Shown here piece by piece: positions 39,915-49,690 of a stretch of 64,000 bases of DNA (the first letter of the stretch is position 1; each line of letters starts with the position of its first letter). Under the pieces are notes generated by a model, which saw only the letters and a program-made list of their open reading frames with translations, made no database searches and was not told the DNA's origin. The stretch spans positions 19,344,001 through 19,408,000 of the forward strand of contig JBHGNT010000006.1 in the NCBI GenBank assembly GCA_043228905.1, given 5' to 3'. This stretch comes from Azolla caroliniana (taxonomy: Eukaryota; Polypodiophyta). The translations under genes and the position numbers were made by a program.

Positions 39915-41072
39915 ATGGCTACTGTTAGCGCCCAAGAATACCAATCCGTTTTCTCCGAGCTACAGTGCCTAAAAGAAAAGTTTGTTGCCTTGGAACAAGA
40001 AAACCAACGGCTGATAGGGGATCTGCAACAAATCGCTCTAGAAAAACAACAAACGCAACAACAACATGGGGAGTTAGCGTTACGGGTACAACAACTCGAA
40101 GCAGCGTTGCAACAACAAGGATCCAGTCCCCAAGGATTTCATAAAGAGCCCAAGATTGGACTTCCTGTGAAATTTGATGGAACGCGTTCGCAATTTCGGG
40201 GATTCCTTAATCAGGTACGCTTAGTCATCCAGATGCATCCTTCCCGATATCCCACTGATGCATCTCGAGTCGGCCTAATAGGCACGCTACTTAGCGGCTC
40301 AGCCTTGGCATGGTTCGCTCCGCTTCTAGAAAAACAATCGCCCTTGCTTAATAACTTTGAAGATTTTATTGGTGAGTTTAAAGCCTGCTTTGGAGACACC
40401 GACAGCATCAGGACGGCGATCAACAAGATCCGGCGATTGCGTCAAGGCGATCGTCCAGCCTCTGCCTACGCGGCGGATTTCCGCCTACTTGCTTCAGATA
40501 TACCCTGGGATGATCAAGCACTAATGGAGCAGTTTCGCTATGGCTTGCGAAACGATGTCAAAGATCTACTTCTAACTTTCCCCGAAGAACCAAAGTCTCT
40601 TACGGAGGCAATCAGTCGAGCAGTTCGATGTGACAACCGCCTTTTTGAACGGCGTTCAGAACGTCAATTACAGATACCACGCTCTAGGCCAGAGCCCACT
40701 TACGCCGCAGTCGCGGCTAAACCGTTTGCACGAGACATACCTCAAGCAAATACTTCGACACCGATGGAGATCGATACCATGCGTCGACGCGGCCCGTTAT
40801 CGGAAGAAGAAAAGCAACGACGACGTGCCAATCGATTATGCCTTTATTGCGGTGGACCAGGACATATCGCCATCAATTGTCCCCATAGGCCAAGAAGACA
40901 GGTAAATCAAATTGTCGCCTGTACTAAACCTGAGTCAATTCTTCCCTTCGGAGTGTCTGATAGTAGTAATAGTACTAATAGAGTGTCAGATAGTATTCAT
41001 AGTACTAATAGCCCAAGTATCTCAAATAAATTTGAAATCCTTAGTCAATTAGATGAAGAGTTAAACGATTGA
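39915..41072 (+). CDS. gag: Gy-3 gag
   Basis: 385 aa from ATG 39915 (MATVSAQEYQSVFSELQCL). Coiled coil to about residue 70 with a QQ-rich stretch, capsid domain (KFDGTRSQFRGFLNQVRLVI, FGDTDSIRTAINKIRRLRQ), PMEIDTMRRRGPLSEEEKQ, one zinc knuckle CLYCGGPGHIAINC (about 313-326), Ser/Asn-rich tail ending QLDEELND. Stop TGA 41070-41072 overlaps the start of the pol frame (-1). Aligns with Gy-2 gag along its length; main differences are in the linker after the coiled coil and in the tail. Confidence 0.95.
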   Translation: MATVSAQEYQSVFSELQCLKEKFVALEQENQRLIGDLQQIALEKQQTQQQHGELALRVQQLEAALQQQGSSPQGFHKEPKIGLPVKFDGTRSQFRGFLNQVRLVIQMHPSRYPTDASRVGLIGTLLSGSALAWFAPLLEKQSPLLNNFEDFIGEFKACFGDTDSIRTAINKIRRLRQGDRPASAYAADFRLLASDIPWDDQALMEQFRYGLRNDVKDLLLTFPEEPKSLTEAISRAVRCDNRLFERRSERQLQIPRSRPEPTYAAVAAKPFARDIPQANTSTPMEIDTMRRRGPLSEEEKQRRRANRLCLYCGGPGHIAINCPHRPRRQVNQIVACTKPESILPFGVSDSSNSTNRVSDSIHSTNSPSISNKFEILSQLDEELND

Positions 41073-41140
41073 GTCCAGCCAAAATAGGAGCCATTTGGTT
41101 GGACAGCAGCCCTAGATCTGTACAGCCCATTAGTGGTTCC
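41060..41140 (+). promoter_or_regulatory. Gy-3 gag-pol -1 frameshift signal
   Basis: GTTAAAC 41060-41066; spacer GATTGA 41067-41072; stem 41073-41083 with 41094-41104; loop 41084-41093 ATAGGAGCCA; GGTTCC 41135-41140. Same as Gy-2 with a changed spacer and last loop base. Confidence 0.85.
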
Positions 41141-44100
41141 ATTCCTTCCAAGCAAGTTAGCAATGTGTTCCTAGCCCAAGTCATTGTTAGTACTAAAAGT
41201 ACTCCCCCAGTACCCGTCCTAGCACTTTTAGATTCCGGAGCTAATTCCTGTTTCATGGATCGAAATTTTGCCCAAGCTTCTCAAATATCCTTAAGAAAAC
41301 TTCCTTGTCCCGCATCTGTAGTGGTCATTGATGGTCGTCCCATTGCTTCCGGGAATATTGTAGAAGAATCAGAACCCATTCAAGTTGTCCTAGGTAGTTT
41401 TGTGTGTATAATATCATTTAATATAATTAGTAGTCCAGAGCATCCCATTGTCCTAGGATTACCTTGGCTTGAGTTACATAATCCAGCCATAGATTGGAGA
41501 ACAAGAGAAGTCCGATATCGACCACCCCAAGAATCAACTCGCCGAGTTTCGACCATTTCACTCCATCAACTACGCGAAGAAGGACCCAAGGAGGCAATGT
41601 TCCTATTTTCCATATCAGTACATCCTTCCAGCACTATTAAGAAGGACTCCTCAGTACAACTTCCGGCAAAATATCATCCTTATGCCGATGTATTTGACAA
41701 GGTAAAAGCCGGTACCCTTCCTCATCACCGTCCCTATGACTGTCCCATCGATTTACAACCAGGAACCGAGCCACCATGGGGACCAATTTACAACCTGTCA
41801 CCCACCGAGTTAGAAGTCCTTCGAGCCTACATAGAGGAGAACTTGGCAAGCGGGTTCATCCGTCATTCGAAATCTCTGGCCGGTGCACCCATCTTCTTTG
41901 TCAAGAAGAAAGATGGCTCACTTCGTCTTGTCGTTGATTACCGCGGATTAAATAAAGTCACCATCCGGAATAGGTATGCACTTCCTCTTATATCAAGTCT
42001 TTTAGAGCGAGTTAATGGTGCCAAGTTTTTTACTAAAATCGACCTACGCGGAGCGTATAATCTCGTGCGGATCCGACCGGGAGATGAGTGGAAGACCGCT
42101 TTTCGCACGCGGTATGGGCATTTTGAGTATACTGTTATGCCGTTTGGCCTAACCAATGCACCCGCAGTCTTCCAACACATGGCAAATGATATATTCAGAG
42201 ACCTCTTGGATATCTGTTTGATCATTTATCTGGATGATCTGTTGATTTATTCGAAGACCCAGGAAGAGCACGACTCTCATGTACTATTAGTACTAAAGCG
42301 ACTCCGCGAGAATGGTCTTTATGCCAAGCTAGAAAAATGTAGCTTTGACTGCAAGCAAGTGGAATTTCTAGGCTACGTCATCTCCTCAAAGGGCATCGCC
42401 ATGGATCCAGCTAAGATCCAAACTGTACTAGAGTGGCAAATTCCACGGTCGGTACGAGATGTACAATGTTTTCTAGGTTTTGCTAACTTCTACCGTAAGT
42501 TTATACAGGATTACTCGAAGATTATTTTACCTCTCACACAACTTACGAAGAAGGGCCAAGCATTTCTTTGGTCCATTGAAGCAGATATGGCTTTTCGGCA
42601 TCTTAAGAAAGCCTTTACATCAGCACCGATTCTAGCTCATGTGGATACAAGCAAACCATTCATCATGGAGGCCGACGCATCAGATTTCGCCCTCGGTAGC
42701 ATCCTTTCTCAACAAGGTGATAAAGAAGAGTTGCATCCGGTGGCTTTCCATTCGCGCAAATTCGATGTCGCAGAAATCAACTACGAAATACATGACAAGG
42801 AGTTATTAGCCATCGTGGATTCATTTGTACAATGGCGGCATTTCTTAGAGGGCTCTCCACATCAGGTCATTGTCTTCAGCGATCATAAAAATCTTGCTTA
42901 TTTTCAGAACGCTCGCGTACTAAATCGACGGCAAGCTCGGTGGGCGCAATTCCTCACGCGTTTCGACTTCAAAATCACATATCGACCGGGGAAGCAGCAA
43001 GGAAAAGCCGATGCACTATCACGACGTTCATATCTTGCACCTCGTCCTGGTGAAGCAACATTTGATAATCAAAAGCAAGTAATCTTGGGACCAACACGAT
43101 TGCACACGACGCGGATTTTTCACACCCCGATGGATTCACGGATTACCGATGACATACGTGCAACCTTGAAGACGGATAGTTTTGCTCAAGACATCCTGGC
43201 GCACATTGATACTTCTCGGGCATCCTGTTCTCAGTCTCAACAACCAGGTATTGACTACCGACAATTCGAATATCATGATGGTCTGTTATTCTTTAAAAAG
43301 CGCGTATATGTCCCCGATTGCTCCTGTCGCCTTCAAATTGTCCAACATTGTCACGACACCCATACGGCGGGACATTTCGGTAGTACTAAGACGTTGGAGC
43401 TAGTGCAGCGATCTTTTTGGTGGCCCCACATGCGCCGTTTTGTCGACGACTACGTTCGGACCTGTGATGCTTGCTGCCGAGCAAAGATGCCACGACACCA
43501 TCCATATGGCTTGTTGGAACCTTTACCAATTCCAAGTAAGCCATGGCAGTCTATTTGTCTTGATTTTATCACAGATCTGCCGGTCTCGAAAGGGTTCGAT
43601 GCTATCCTAACCGTCGTCGATCGATATACGAAGATGGCACATTTTGTGCCATGTACTAAAGCCATCACTAGCGAGGAAACCGCCGCTCTTGTTATGCGTG
43701 AGGTTTTTCGGCATCATGGCCTCCCAGACAGTATTATCAGTGACCGAGGCCCGCAATTTGTCTCCAAATTTTGGCAGCATCTCTTCAAGATGCTCAAGGT
43801 CTCCTGCAACCTCTCCTCCGGCTACCATCCTCAAACCGACGGACAGGCGGAACGAACAAACCAAACGCTGGAGCAATATCTCCGGTGTTTCCTGAGTTAT
43901 CAACAGGACGATTGGGCCGAGATTCTCCACTTTGCGGAGTTTGCGTATAATAATGCTATTCACTCCTCGACTCGGGTCTCCCCATTTTTCGCTTATACCG
44001 GTTTCCATCCTCGCTGGTCGGTGATCGACACTCCGGAGCTACCTACCAACCCTCGTGCCGAGCATCATTTGGAGAGGCTACGCAAGATCCAGATGGATCT

Positions 44101-44641
44101 CTCTACTCACCTTCGTCATGCTCAACACACACAGAAGACTTATGCGGATCGTCATCGGATTCCCTCCTCTTTTGCCATCGGAGATCGAGTATGGCTCTTA
44201 CGTCGTCACATCAAGACTACTCGACCGTGCGACAAGTTGGATTATCGACGACTCGGTCCTTTCCGTATTACGGGGAAGATTAATGATGTCACCTTCCGCC
44301 TTGATCTCCCTCCGCAGCTTCAGATACATCCGGTTTTCCATTGTTCTCTTCTTGAACCTTATAAAGCAAACACCATTCCCGATCGTGTGACACCACCGCC
44401 GCCCCCACTGGAGTTGGACGCCGGCCCGGAGTATGAAGTTGCTGCCATCCTCGATTCCAAACTTGTTCGCAACAAACTCTATTACTTGGTCGATTGGCTC
44501 GGTTATAGTCCGAGCGAACGTACTTGGGAACCCGTCGAGAATGTTGCCAATGCACAAGATCTTCTTGCTGATTTCCACCGAAAGTATCCGGACAAACCCG
44601 GTCCGCAAGTAGCGCTGACTCGTTCCACTCGTCGTCTTTAA
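41066..44641 (+). CDS. pol: Gy-3 pol polyprotein (PR-RT-RH-IN-chromodomain)
   Basis: About 1191 aa in the -1 frame ([18 protein letters not shown]). Protease [13 protein letters not shown] and [48 protein letters not shown] (about 42222); RNase H FIMEADASDFALGSILSQQ (about 42660), HDKELLAIVDS; integrase zinc region (GHFGSTKTLEL, CDACCRAKMPRHH), core DFITDLPVSKGFD, SDRGPQFVSKFW, HPQTDGQAERTNQTLEQYL; GPF motif; chromodomain YYLVDWLGYSPSERTWEP. Stop TAA 44639-44641 comes just before the purine tract, unlike Gy-2 which reads through it. All catalytic residues are present. Confidence 0.96.
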   Translation, partial: RLSPAKIGAIWLDSSPRSVQPISGSIPSKQVSNVFLAQVIVSTKSTPPVPVLALLDSGANSCFMDRNFAQASQISLRKLPCPASVVVIDGRPIASGNIVEESEPIQVVLGSFVCIISFNIISSPEHPIVLGLPWLELHNPAIDWRTREVRYRPPQESTRRVSTISLHQLREEGPKEAMFLFSISVHPSSTIKKDSSVQLPAKYHPYADVFDKVKAGTLPHHRPYDCPIDLQPGTEPPWGPIYNLSPTELEVLRAYIEENLASGFIRHSKSLAGAPIFFVKKKDGSLRLVVDYRGLNKVTIRNRYALPLISSLLERVNGAKFFTKIDLRGAYNLVRIRPGDEWKTAFRTRYGHFEYTVMPFGLTNAPAVFQHMANDIFRDLLDICLIIYLDDLLIYSKTQEEHDSHVLLVLKRLRENGLYAKLEKCSFDCKQVEFLGYVISSKGIAMDPAKIQTVLEWQIPRSVRDVQCFLGFANFYRKFIQDYSKIILPLTQLTKKGQAFLWSIEADMAFRHLKKAFTSAPILAHVDTSKPFIMEADASDFALGSILSQQGDKEELHPVAFHSRKFDVAEINYEIHDKELLAIVDSFVQWRHFLEGSPHQVIVFSDHKNLAYFQNARVLNRRQARWAQFLTRFDFKITYRPGKQQGKADALSRRSYLAPRPGEATFDNQKQVILGPTRLHTTRIFHTPMDSRITDDIRATLKTDSFAQDILAHIDTSRASCSQSQQPGIDYRQFEYHDGLLFFKKRVYVPDCSCRLQIVQHCHDTHTAGHFGSTKTLELVQRSFWWPHMRRFVDDYVRTCDACCRAKMPRHHPYGLLEPLPIPSKPWQSICLDFITDLPVSKGFDAILTVVDRYTKMAHFVPCTKAITSEETAALVMREVFRHHGLPDSIISDRGPQFVSKFWQHLFKMLKVSCNLSSGYHPQTDGQAERTNQTLEQYLRCFLSYQQDDWAEILHFAEFAYNNAIHSSTRVSPFFAYTGFHPRWSVIDTPELPTNPRAEHHLERLRKIQMDLSTHLRHAQHTQKTYADRHRIPSSFAIGDRVWLLRRHIKTTRPCDKLDYRRLGPFRITGKINDVTFRLDLPPQLQIHPVFHCSLLEPYKANTIPDRVTPPPPPLELDAGPEYEVAAILDSKLVRNKLYYLVDWLGYSPSERTWEPVENVANAQDLLADFHRKYPDKPGPQVALTRSTRRL

Positions 44642-44652
44642 GGGGGAGATAG

Positions 44653-45081
44653 TGTCATGAGATGGCAAGACTCGAACCCATGACCTTATGGTATATGGGT
44701 CGAGCTCTTAACCATCTCACCATCTATTGTAATTCATAGAATATTATTTTCATTTATGTTTTATTATAAGAAAGTAATGTATATTCCAGATTTCTCTGGA
44801 ACATTCTAGAAGCTTCAGGATTATTCCTGAGAACACTATAAAAGAAGGCACTAAGCATTATGTTGAACCAAATTGGTTCAACACCAGTCTTAAGCCTCTT
44901 AGTCGATTTGTACTTATCTTTCATATAATATAAGAGCTGCTGTCATCATCCTATTTCCCTCTCTCTCTCCTCTTCTCACTTCCTCTCTCTCGGGAATCTT
45001 ACGCAGTCCCGTCCTCTTAGTACTAATAGTACTACTCTTCTTAGTACTAATTCCATCTCTGTTTTAGTACTATTCCTGACA
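44653..45081 (+). repeat. Gy-3 3' LTR
   Basis: 429 bp, no difference from the 5' copy seen by eye, followed by GGGGC. Confidence 0.96.
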
Positions 45082-45086
45082 GGGGC

Positions 45087-47940
45087 TAGACGTTCTTCGG
45101 GAATATATCAATGAGAACTTGGCAAATGGGTTTATCCAACATTCAAGATCTTCTGCTGGTGCACCCATATTTTTCGTTAAGAAGAAAGATGGTTGCCTTC
45201 GTCTGCTTGTGGATTATCTGGGATTGAATAAAGTAACTATTTGAAACCCATATGCTCTACCATTGATTTCAAGCCTTCTGGAACGCCTCAACAGAGCTAA
45301 ATATTTCACTAAGTTAGATCTTCAAGGTGCTTACAACCTTGTTCGAATTCGTCCTGGCGATGAATGGAAGACTGCTTTCCGTACTCACCATGCCCATTTT
45401 GAGTAGACAGTGATGCCATTTGGTCTCACGAATGCACCAATAGTTTTCCAACATATGGCGAATGACATTTTTCGAGATTTTCTCGATATTTTCATCATCA
45501 TTTACCTGGATGATATCTTGATCTACTCAAAAACTCAAGAGAAGCATGATATACATGTTCCACAAGCTTTGCAACGGTTGCGTGAATATGGTCTCTATAA
45601 AAAATTGGATAAGTGTAGTTTCGACCAGCGTCAAGTGGAATTTTTGGGGTACATAGTCTCTTCACATGGCATCTCTATGGATCCAACAAAGGTTCAAACA
45701 GTTTTGGATTGGCAAACACCATAGTCTGTTCGATATGTACAATGTCTTTTGGGGTTTGCAAATTTGTATCGCAAGTTCATCAAAGATTATTCAAAGATTG
45801 TATTGACCCTCACTCAACTAACACAAAAGAATCGACAATTTTAGCGGAGTACAAATGCAAACTCTGCATTTGAAGGTTTAAAGCAAGCATTTACATCCGC
45901 ACCAATTTTGATGCACGTCGATCCATTGAAGCGCTTTATACTCGAAGTTGATGTATCCAACTTCGCACTAGGAGGTGTATTATCGCTAATTGGTGATGAT
46001 GGCTAACTACACCCTTTGGCTTTTCACTCATGGAAATTTGAAGTTGTAGCAATCAACTATAAGATCCACGACAAAGAGCTTCTTCCCATTGTGGATTCTT
46101 TTCAATAGTGGCATCATTTTTTGGAGGGTTCTTCTGAACAGATCGTTGTCTACAATTATCACAAAAATCTAACGTACTTCCAAAGTGCTCGAGTCTTGAG
46201 TTGTCGACAAGCTCGTTGGGCGCAGTTCTTAACTCGTTTTGATTTCATAATTCTATATATCGCCCTGTGATGCAACAAGGAAAAATAGATGCTTTATCTC
46301 AGCGTTCGTATATGTAACTTCAACCAAGAGAGGTCGCATTTGAAAGTCAAAAGCAAATCCTCTTGGGTCCTAACCATCTACAACTAATGGCATTTCATGC
46401 TATAGACACACTCGGAGATTCAAGTCTTCTAGACTCCATTCGAGAGCATATTGAGACTAATGAATTCGCCCAAGACATTCTGAACCATATTATCCCAGAT
46501 CGTGCTTCTTGTTCTCAATCTCAAAATCCTCGTCAAGATTACAACTAATTCAGTTGGCATGATGGTTTACTTTTGCAACAAAATTTCTTGTATGTGCCTG
46601 ATGGTTCTTCTTGACTCCAAGTCTTGCAACAATGTCATGACACACCAATGGCTGGACATTTCAGCATCCACAAGACTTTAGCTTTAATTTCTCGAAGGTA
46701 TTGGTGGCCACGACTTCGCCATTTTGTTACAAATTATGTTCGTAGTTGTGATACATGTGGGCGATCCAAAAAACCTCGACATCATCCATATGGATTATTA
46801 CAGCCAATGTCTATTCCTGATAGTCCATGGAAATCTATTTCATTGGACTTCATTACGGATCTACCACCTTCCAAGGGTTTTGATTCTATTCTCACGGTAG
46901 TAGATCGTTTTACGAATATGGAAGATTTTCTTCCTTGCACGAAGGCCATTACGAGCCAAGAGACAACTGAGTTACTCATGCGAGAGGTGTTTCGGCATCA
47001 TGGTCTTCTCGATGATATTATCAGTGATTAGGGTCCCAGTTCATCTCAAATTTTTGGCGGCACATGTTCAAACTCTTACGTACTTCTTGTAAACTCTCTT
47101 TTGGCTACCATCCAGAAACTAACGGGCAGAGTGAGCAAACCAACCAAACAGTAGAGAAATATCTTTGATCTTTTGTCAACTATCAACAAGATGATTGGGT
47201 TGATCTATTACATTTGGCGGAATTTGCTTACATTAATTCAAAACATTCTTCTACTGGATACTCCCCATTTTTTGCGAACATTGGGTACCATCCTCGTTGG
47301 ACTATGCTTGAACATCCCGAACTCCTGACAAACCCGGCTGTTGAAGCTCGGCTCATCCAACTCCAAGAAATTTAGGATATCCTTTTGCACCATTTATGTG
47401 ATGCTCAAAACACTCAAAAGAAGGTTGTCGACCATCATCAACGTGATTCGTCGACTACGTTTCAAGTGGGAGATTGAGTATGGCTCTTACAAGGTCGCAT
47501 TAAAACAACCCAGCATTGTTGCAAATTGGATTATCAATGTTTTGGCCCATATGTGATATTTGGTAAGATCAATGATATGGCATTTCGCTGATCATCCTCC
47601 TCATATGCGTCTTCACCCGGTCTTCCATGTTTCACTTTTGGAGCCCTACACAACCAGCTCTATTCCAGGTCGTCTTACATATCCCCCACCTCCAATCGAA
47701 GTTTCGAATGGCTCTGAATATGAAGTTGTTGTCATTCTCGACTCCAAGATCGTTCGCAACAAACTGTATTATATGGTTGACTGATTAGGTTATAGACCTA
47801 ATGATCGAACATGGGAACCTCCCGGAGAATCTTGCTAATGCCTCCAAAATGGTTGTTGCATCTCACAACAAATATCCCCATAGCCAAGTCCGAAATCTTG
47901 TCTTCCAACTCACAGAACTCGTCGTCGAAAAGGGAGGATA
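45087..47940 (+). pseudogene. pol: Gy-4 RT to chromodomain, heavily decayed
   Basis: Continues 39411 across the Gy-3 site ([20 protein letters not shown]). [50 protein letters not shown] (about 45500); RNase H LEVDVSNFALGG (catalytic Asp lost near 45950) and HDKELLPIVDSF; integrase GHFSIHKTLALISRRYWWPR, CDTCGRSKKPRHHPYG, FITDLPPSKGFDSILTVVDRFT, HPETNGQ; remnants of GPF and a chromodomain (LYYMVD, stop, LGYRPNDRTWEP) near 47765-47815. More than a dozen stops. Clearly the oldest chromovirus here. Confidence 0.88.
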
Positions 47941-47941
47941 A

Positions 47942-48331
47942 TGTCATCAAAACATACATTTTGTATTTACAAGGATTCAAACCCAAGACGTCTTGATCTA
48001 TATGTTAGACCTTTAACCATTACAATAACATATATGATGTATAGCTATAATAAATATATTATTAGTTATTAGATATTTAAAGTATTCTAGAACATTCTAG
48101 AATATTCAATGATTATATATTAAATATCTAAAATATTTTAGAACATTCTAGAATACGCCATAAGGACCTATAAATAGGTTTCTATTTATTCATAACAACT
48201 CACTCGGTTCAACACCAGTCTTTAGCCTTTAGCCCACTCTTTGTAACCTTGTTTTCTCATAATATAATCTCATTTCCATTTCTTGTCTTATCTCTCCGTC
48301 TCTCTCTCTGTCCTACTCACGAATCACGACA
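47942..48331 (+). repeat. Gy-4 3' LTR
   Basis: 390 bp, TGTCATCAAAACATAC...CACGACA, after a purine tract AAAAGGGAGGATAA. CTATAAATAGG near 48169 and CGGTTCAACACCAGTC about 32 bp on. Antisense start region: GGGTTTGAATCC B-box-like. Its 5' partner is not found. Abuts a truncated Cop-D LTR at 48332. Confidence 0.85.
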
Positions 48332-48638
48332 ACAGCTATAAAAACTCTAATCTGCATCACTCATTAAAGTTTTCCCTAGGTATATTTATACATACACACA
48401 CTACAGGATATTTACAAATATTTCCAGTATTATTATTATCTGATAATAACACTAACAATCAATAATCAACCGATTGATCGACTAGCTGAATCCTGTGTCG
48501 ACTCTCCCTCAATCAACTCTATGTGTCTTTGACTGTCGACTCTCAGTCCGAACAGTCAGCTACTCCTTGTCTTCAACTGTCGGCTCTTACTCAACCGAAC
48601 AGTCAGCTCCTCCCACAGGAGAGACGTATACCTAACAA
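48332..48638 (-). repeat. Cop-D 3' LTR, truncated (left)
   Basis: Matches the right part of the LTR at 60475-61067 (AACTCTAATCTGCATCACTC... to ...TATACCTAACA). About 270 bp at its left end are missing at the contact with Gy-4. Confidence 0.85.
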
Positions 48639-48698
48639 ACTCCCCCATCATGCCTGTTGGTGGAGTCGATTAGTCCTTTCTTCAGTCGATAAACTCTG
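48639..48698 (-). other. Cop-D 3' internal stub with polypurine tract
   Basis: Sixty bases between the Cop-D LTR and Cop-C. On the minus strand ATGATGGGGGAGTT adjoins the LTR as a purine tract. 48694-48698 is the CTCTG target duplication of Cop-C. No coding sequence recognised. Confidence 0.75.
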
Positions 48699-49146
48699 TG
48701 TAAAAAGTAACGTACAGAAGCAAGTATAAAGACCAAACAGAAGGAAGAAAACTCAGGTTTAATGGAGATCTTGAGCTTACGTAGTATACTCGGGAGAGAC
48801 AAAGAGAGAGTGATAGAGAGAAAAACACAAGAACTATATTCAAAAAACTCTATTCACCATTCTATACATATGTGTGTTCAATGAACACTTTTATACAAGT
48901 CCTAGAAGGACTGACAGAAGTACTGACAGTACTTCAATGCTCATTGAGAGCTCCTACACTAACTCCCAAACATATTCCTCACGGAATATCTTTCCTAACG
49001 GCCTCCCGGTTTACGCACCGATCCGGCCCTACCTACGCACCGGTCTGCATACCGGTTTACGCATTCGGCCTAACCGATCGGTCCCAACCGATCCGGTCCT
49101 CGACTTCTTCAGCCGATCCGGCCGATGTTGAGCTTGTCTCTCAACA
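48699..49146 (-). repeat. Cop-C 3' LTR (left)
   Basis: 448 bp, TGTAAAAAGTAACG...CTCTCAACA on the plus strand; a few substitutions relative to the right copy. Confidence 0.94.
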
Positions 49147-49690
49147 CTCCCCCTCAAGCTCAACTTGAGGCTCTTCGGGATCTTCGGGCTCACAGCTCCG
49201 ATTCCTCCTGGCTTCACGCCTCGCTCACGCTCCTCGACCTGTTCGACTCCGCGCGCTTCGACCCTTCCAGTCGGCTTGTCTACTCATGTGGCCCTCATCA
49301 GCTCTTCTGTTGTTGCGGTGTTGACGCTTCTTCTGCTGCCTTTTCTTCCGCTTGGGCCTCGGTTGATTCAGCGTATCTGAATCAAACATCCGAACTGACT
49401 CGGCTACTTCCGATCGGTTTTCGCTCTCGTCCGAGTTGGCTGTCTCCAACTCGTCTTCGGTCTTCTCACCCTCGATGGCGTCATCTTCCCCATGCGTGGT
49501 TGGCTTCGTCTTTCTCCTTCGGCTGCTCCCCTTTTGTCCACTTCCGGACTTTTCCGCGGGTCCGCCCTCGGCTTCTTTAGCCGATCCAAAGTCGAACTCG
49601 ACAACCGAGTCAACCAAACTCGGTGGTGTCGCAGTCTCCGCTCCTTTCCTACTACCTTGCTTGGTCGTTCGGGACTGTTCTCCCCCTCAA
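49147..49690 (-). other. Cop-C extra 3' segment between two purine tracts, with charged frame
   Basis: Between the end of RNase H/pol (stop near 49645-49690) and the LTR lies about 530 bp absent from Cop-B. Both ends carry the same purine tract (CTTGAGGGGGAG on the minus strand, at about 49680-49691 and 49147-49165). On the minus strand a frame is open from about 49686 to a stop at 49225. It encodes a highly charged sequence (EDDAIEGEKTEDELETANSD, later PKRKKRQQKKRQHRNNRR, NLS-like). No ATG near its beginning; the first Met is well inside. Function unknown; could be a captured fragment or a decayed third frame. Confidence 0.45.

Larger units (their letters stand above)
39417..45081 (+). mobile_element. 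Gy-3: intact Ty3 chromovirus
   Basis: TGTCA...TGACA, 429-bp LTRs that look identical by eye, target duplication GGGGC (39412-39416, 45082-45086) in Gy-4 RT. Gag and pol frames unbroken; self-primer, frameshift signal and purine tract (TTAAGGGGGAGATAG) present. Diverged from Gy-2 in sequence but the same architecture. Young and probably autonomous. Confidence 0.96.

Noticed and set aside
48872-49168. Plus-strand frames repeated at 48872 and 59819
   Set aside because: Both lie inside the two Cop-C LTRs; their repetition is explained by the LTR pair.
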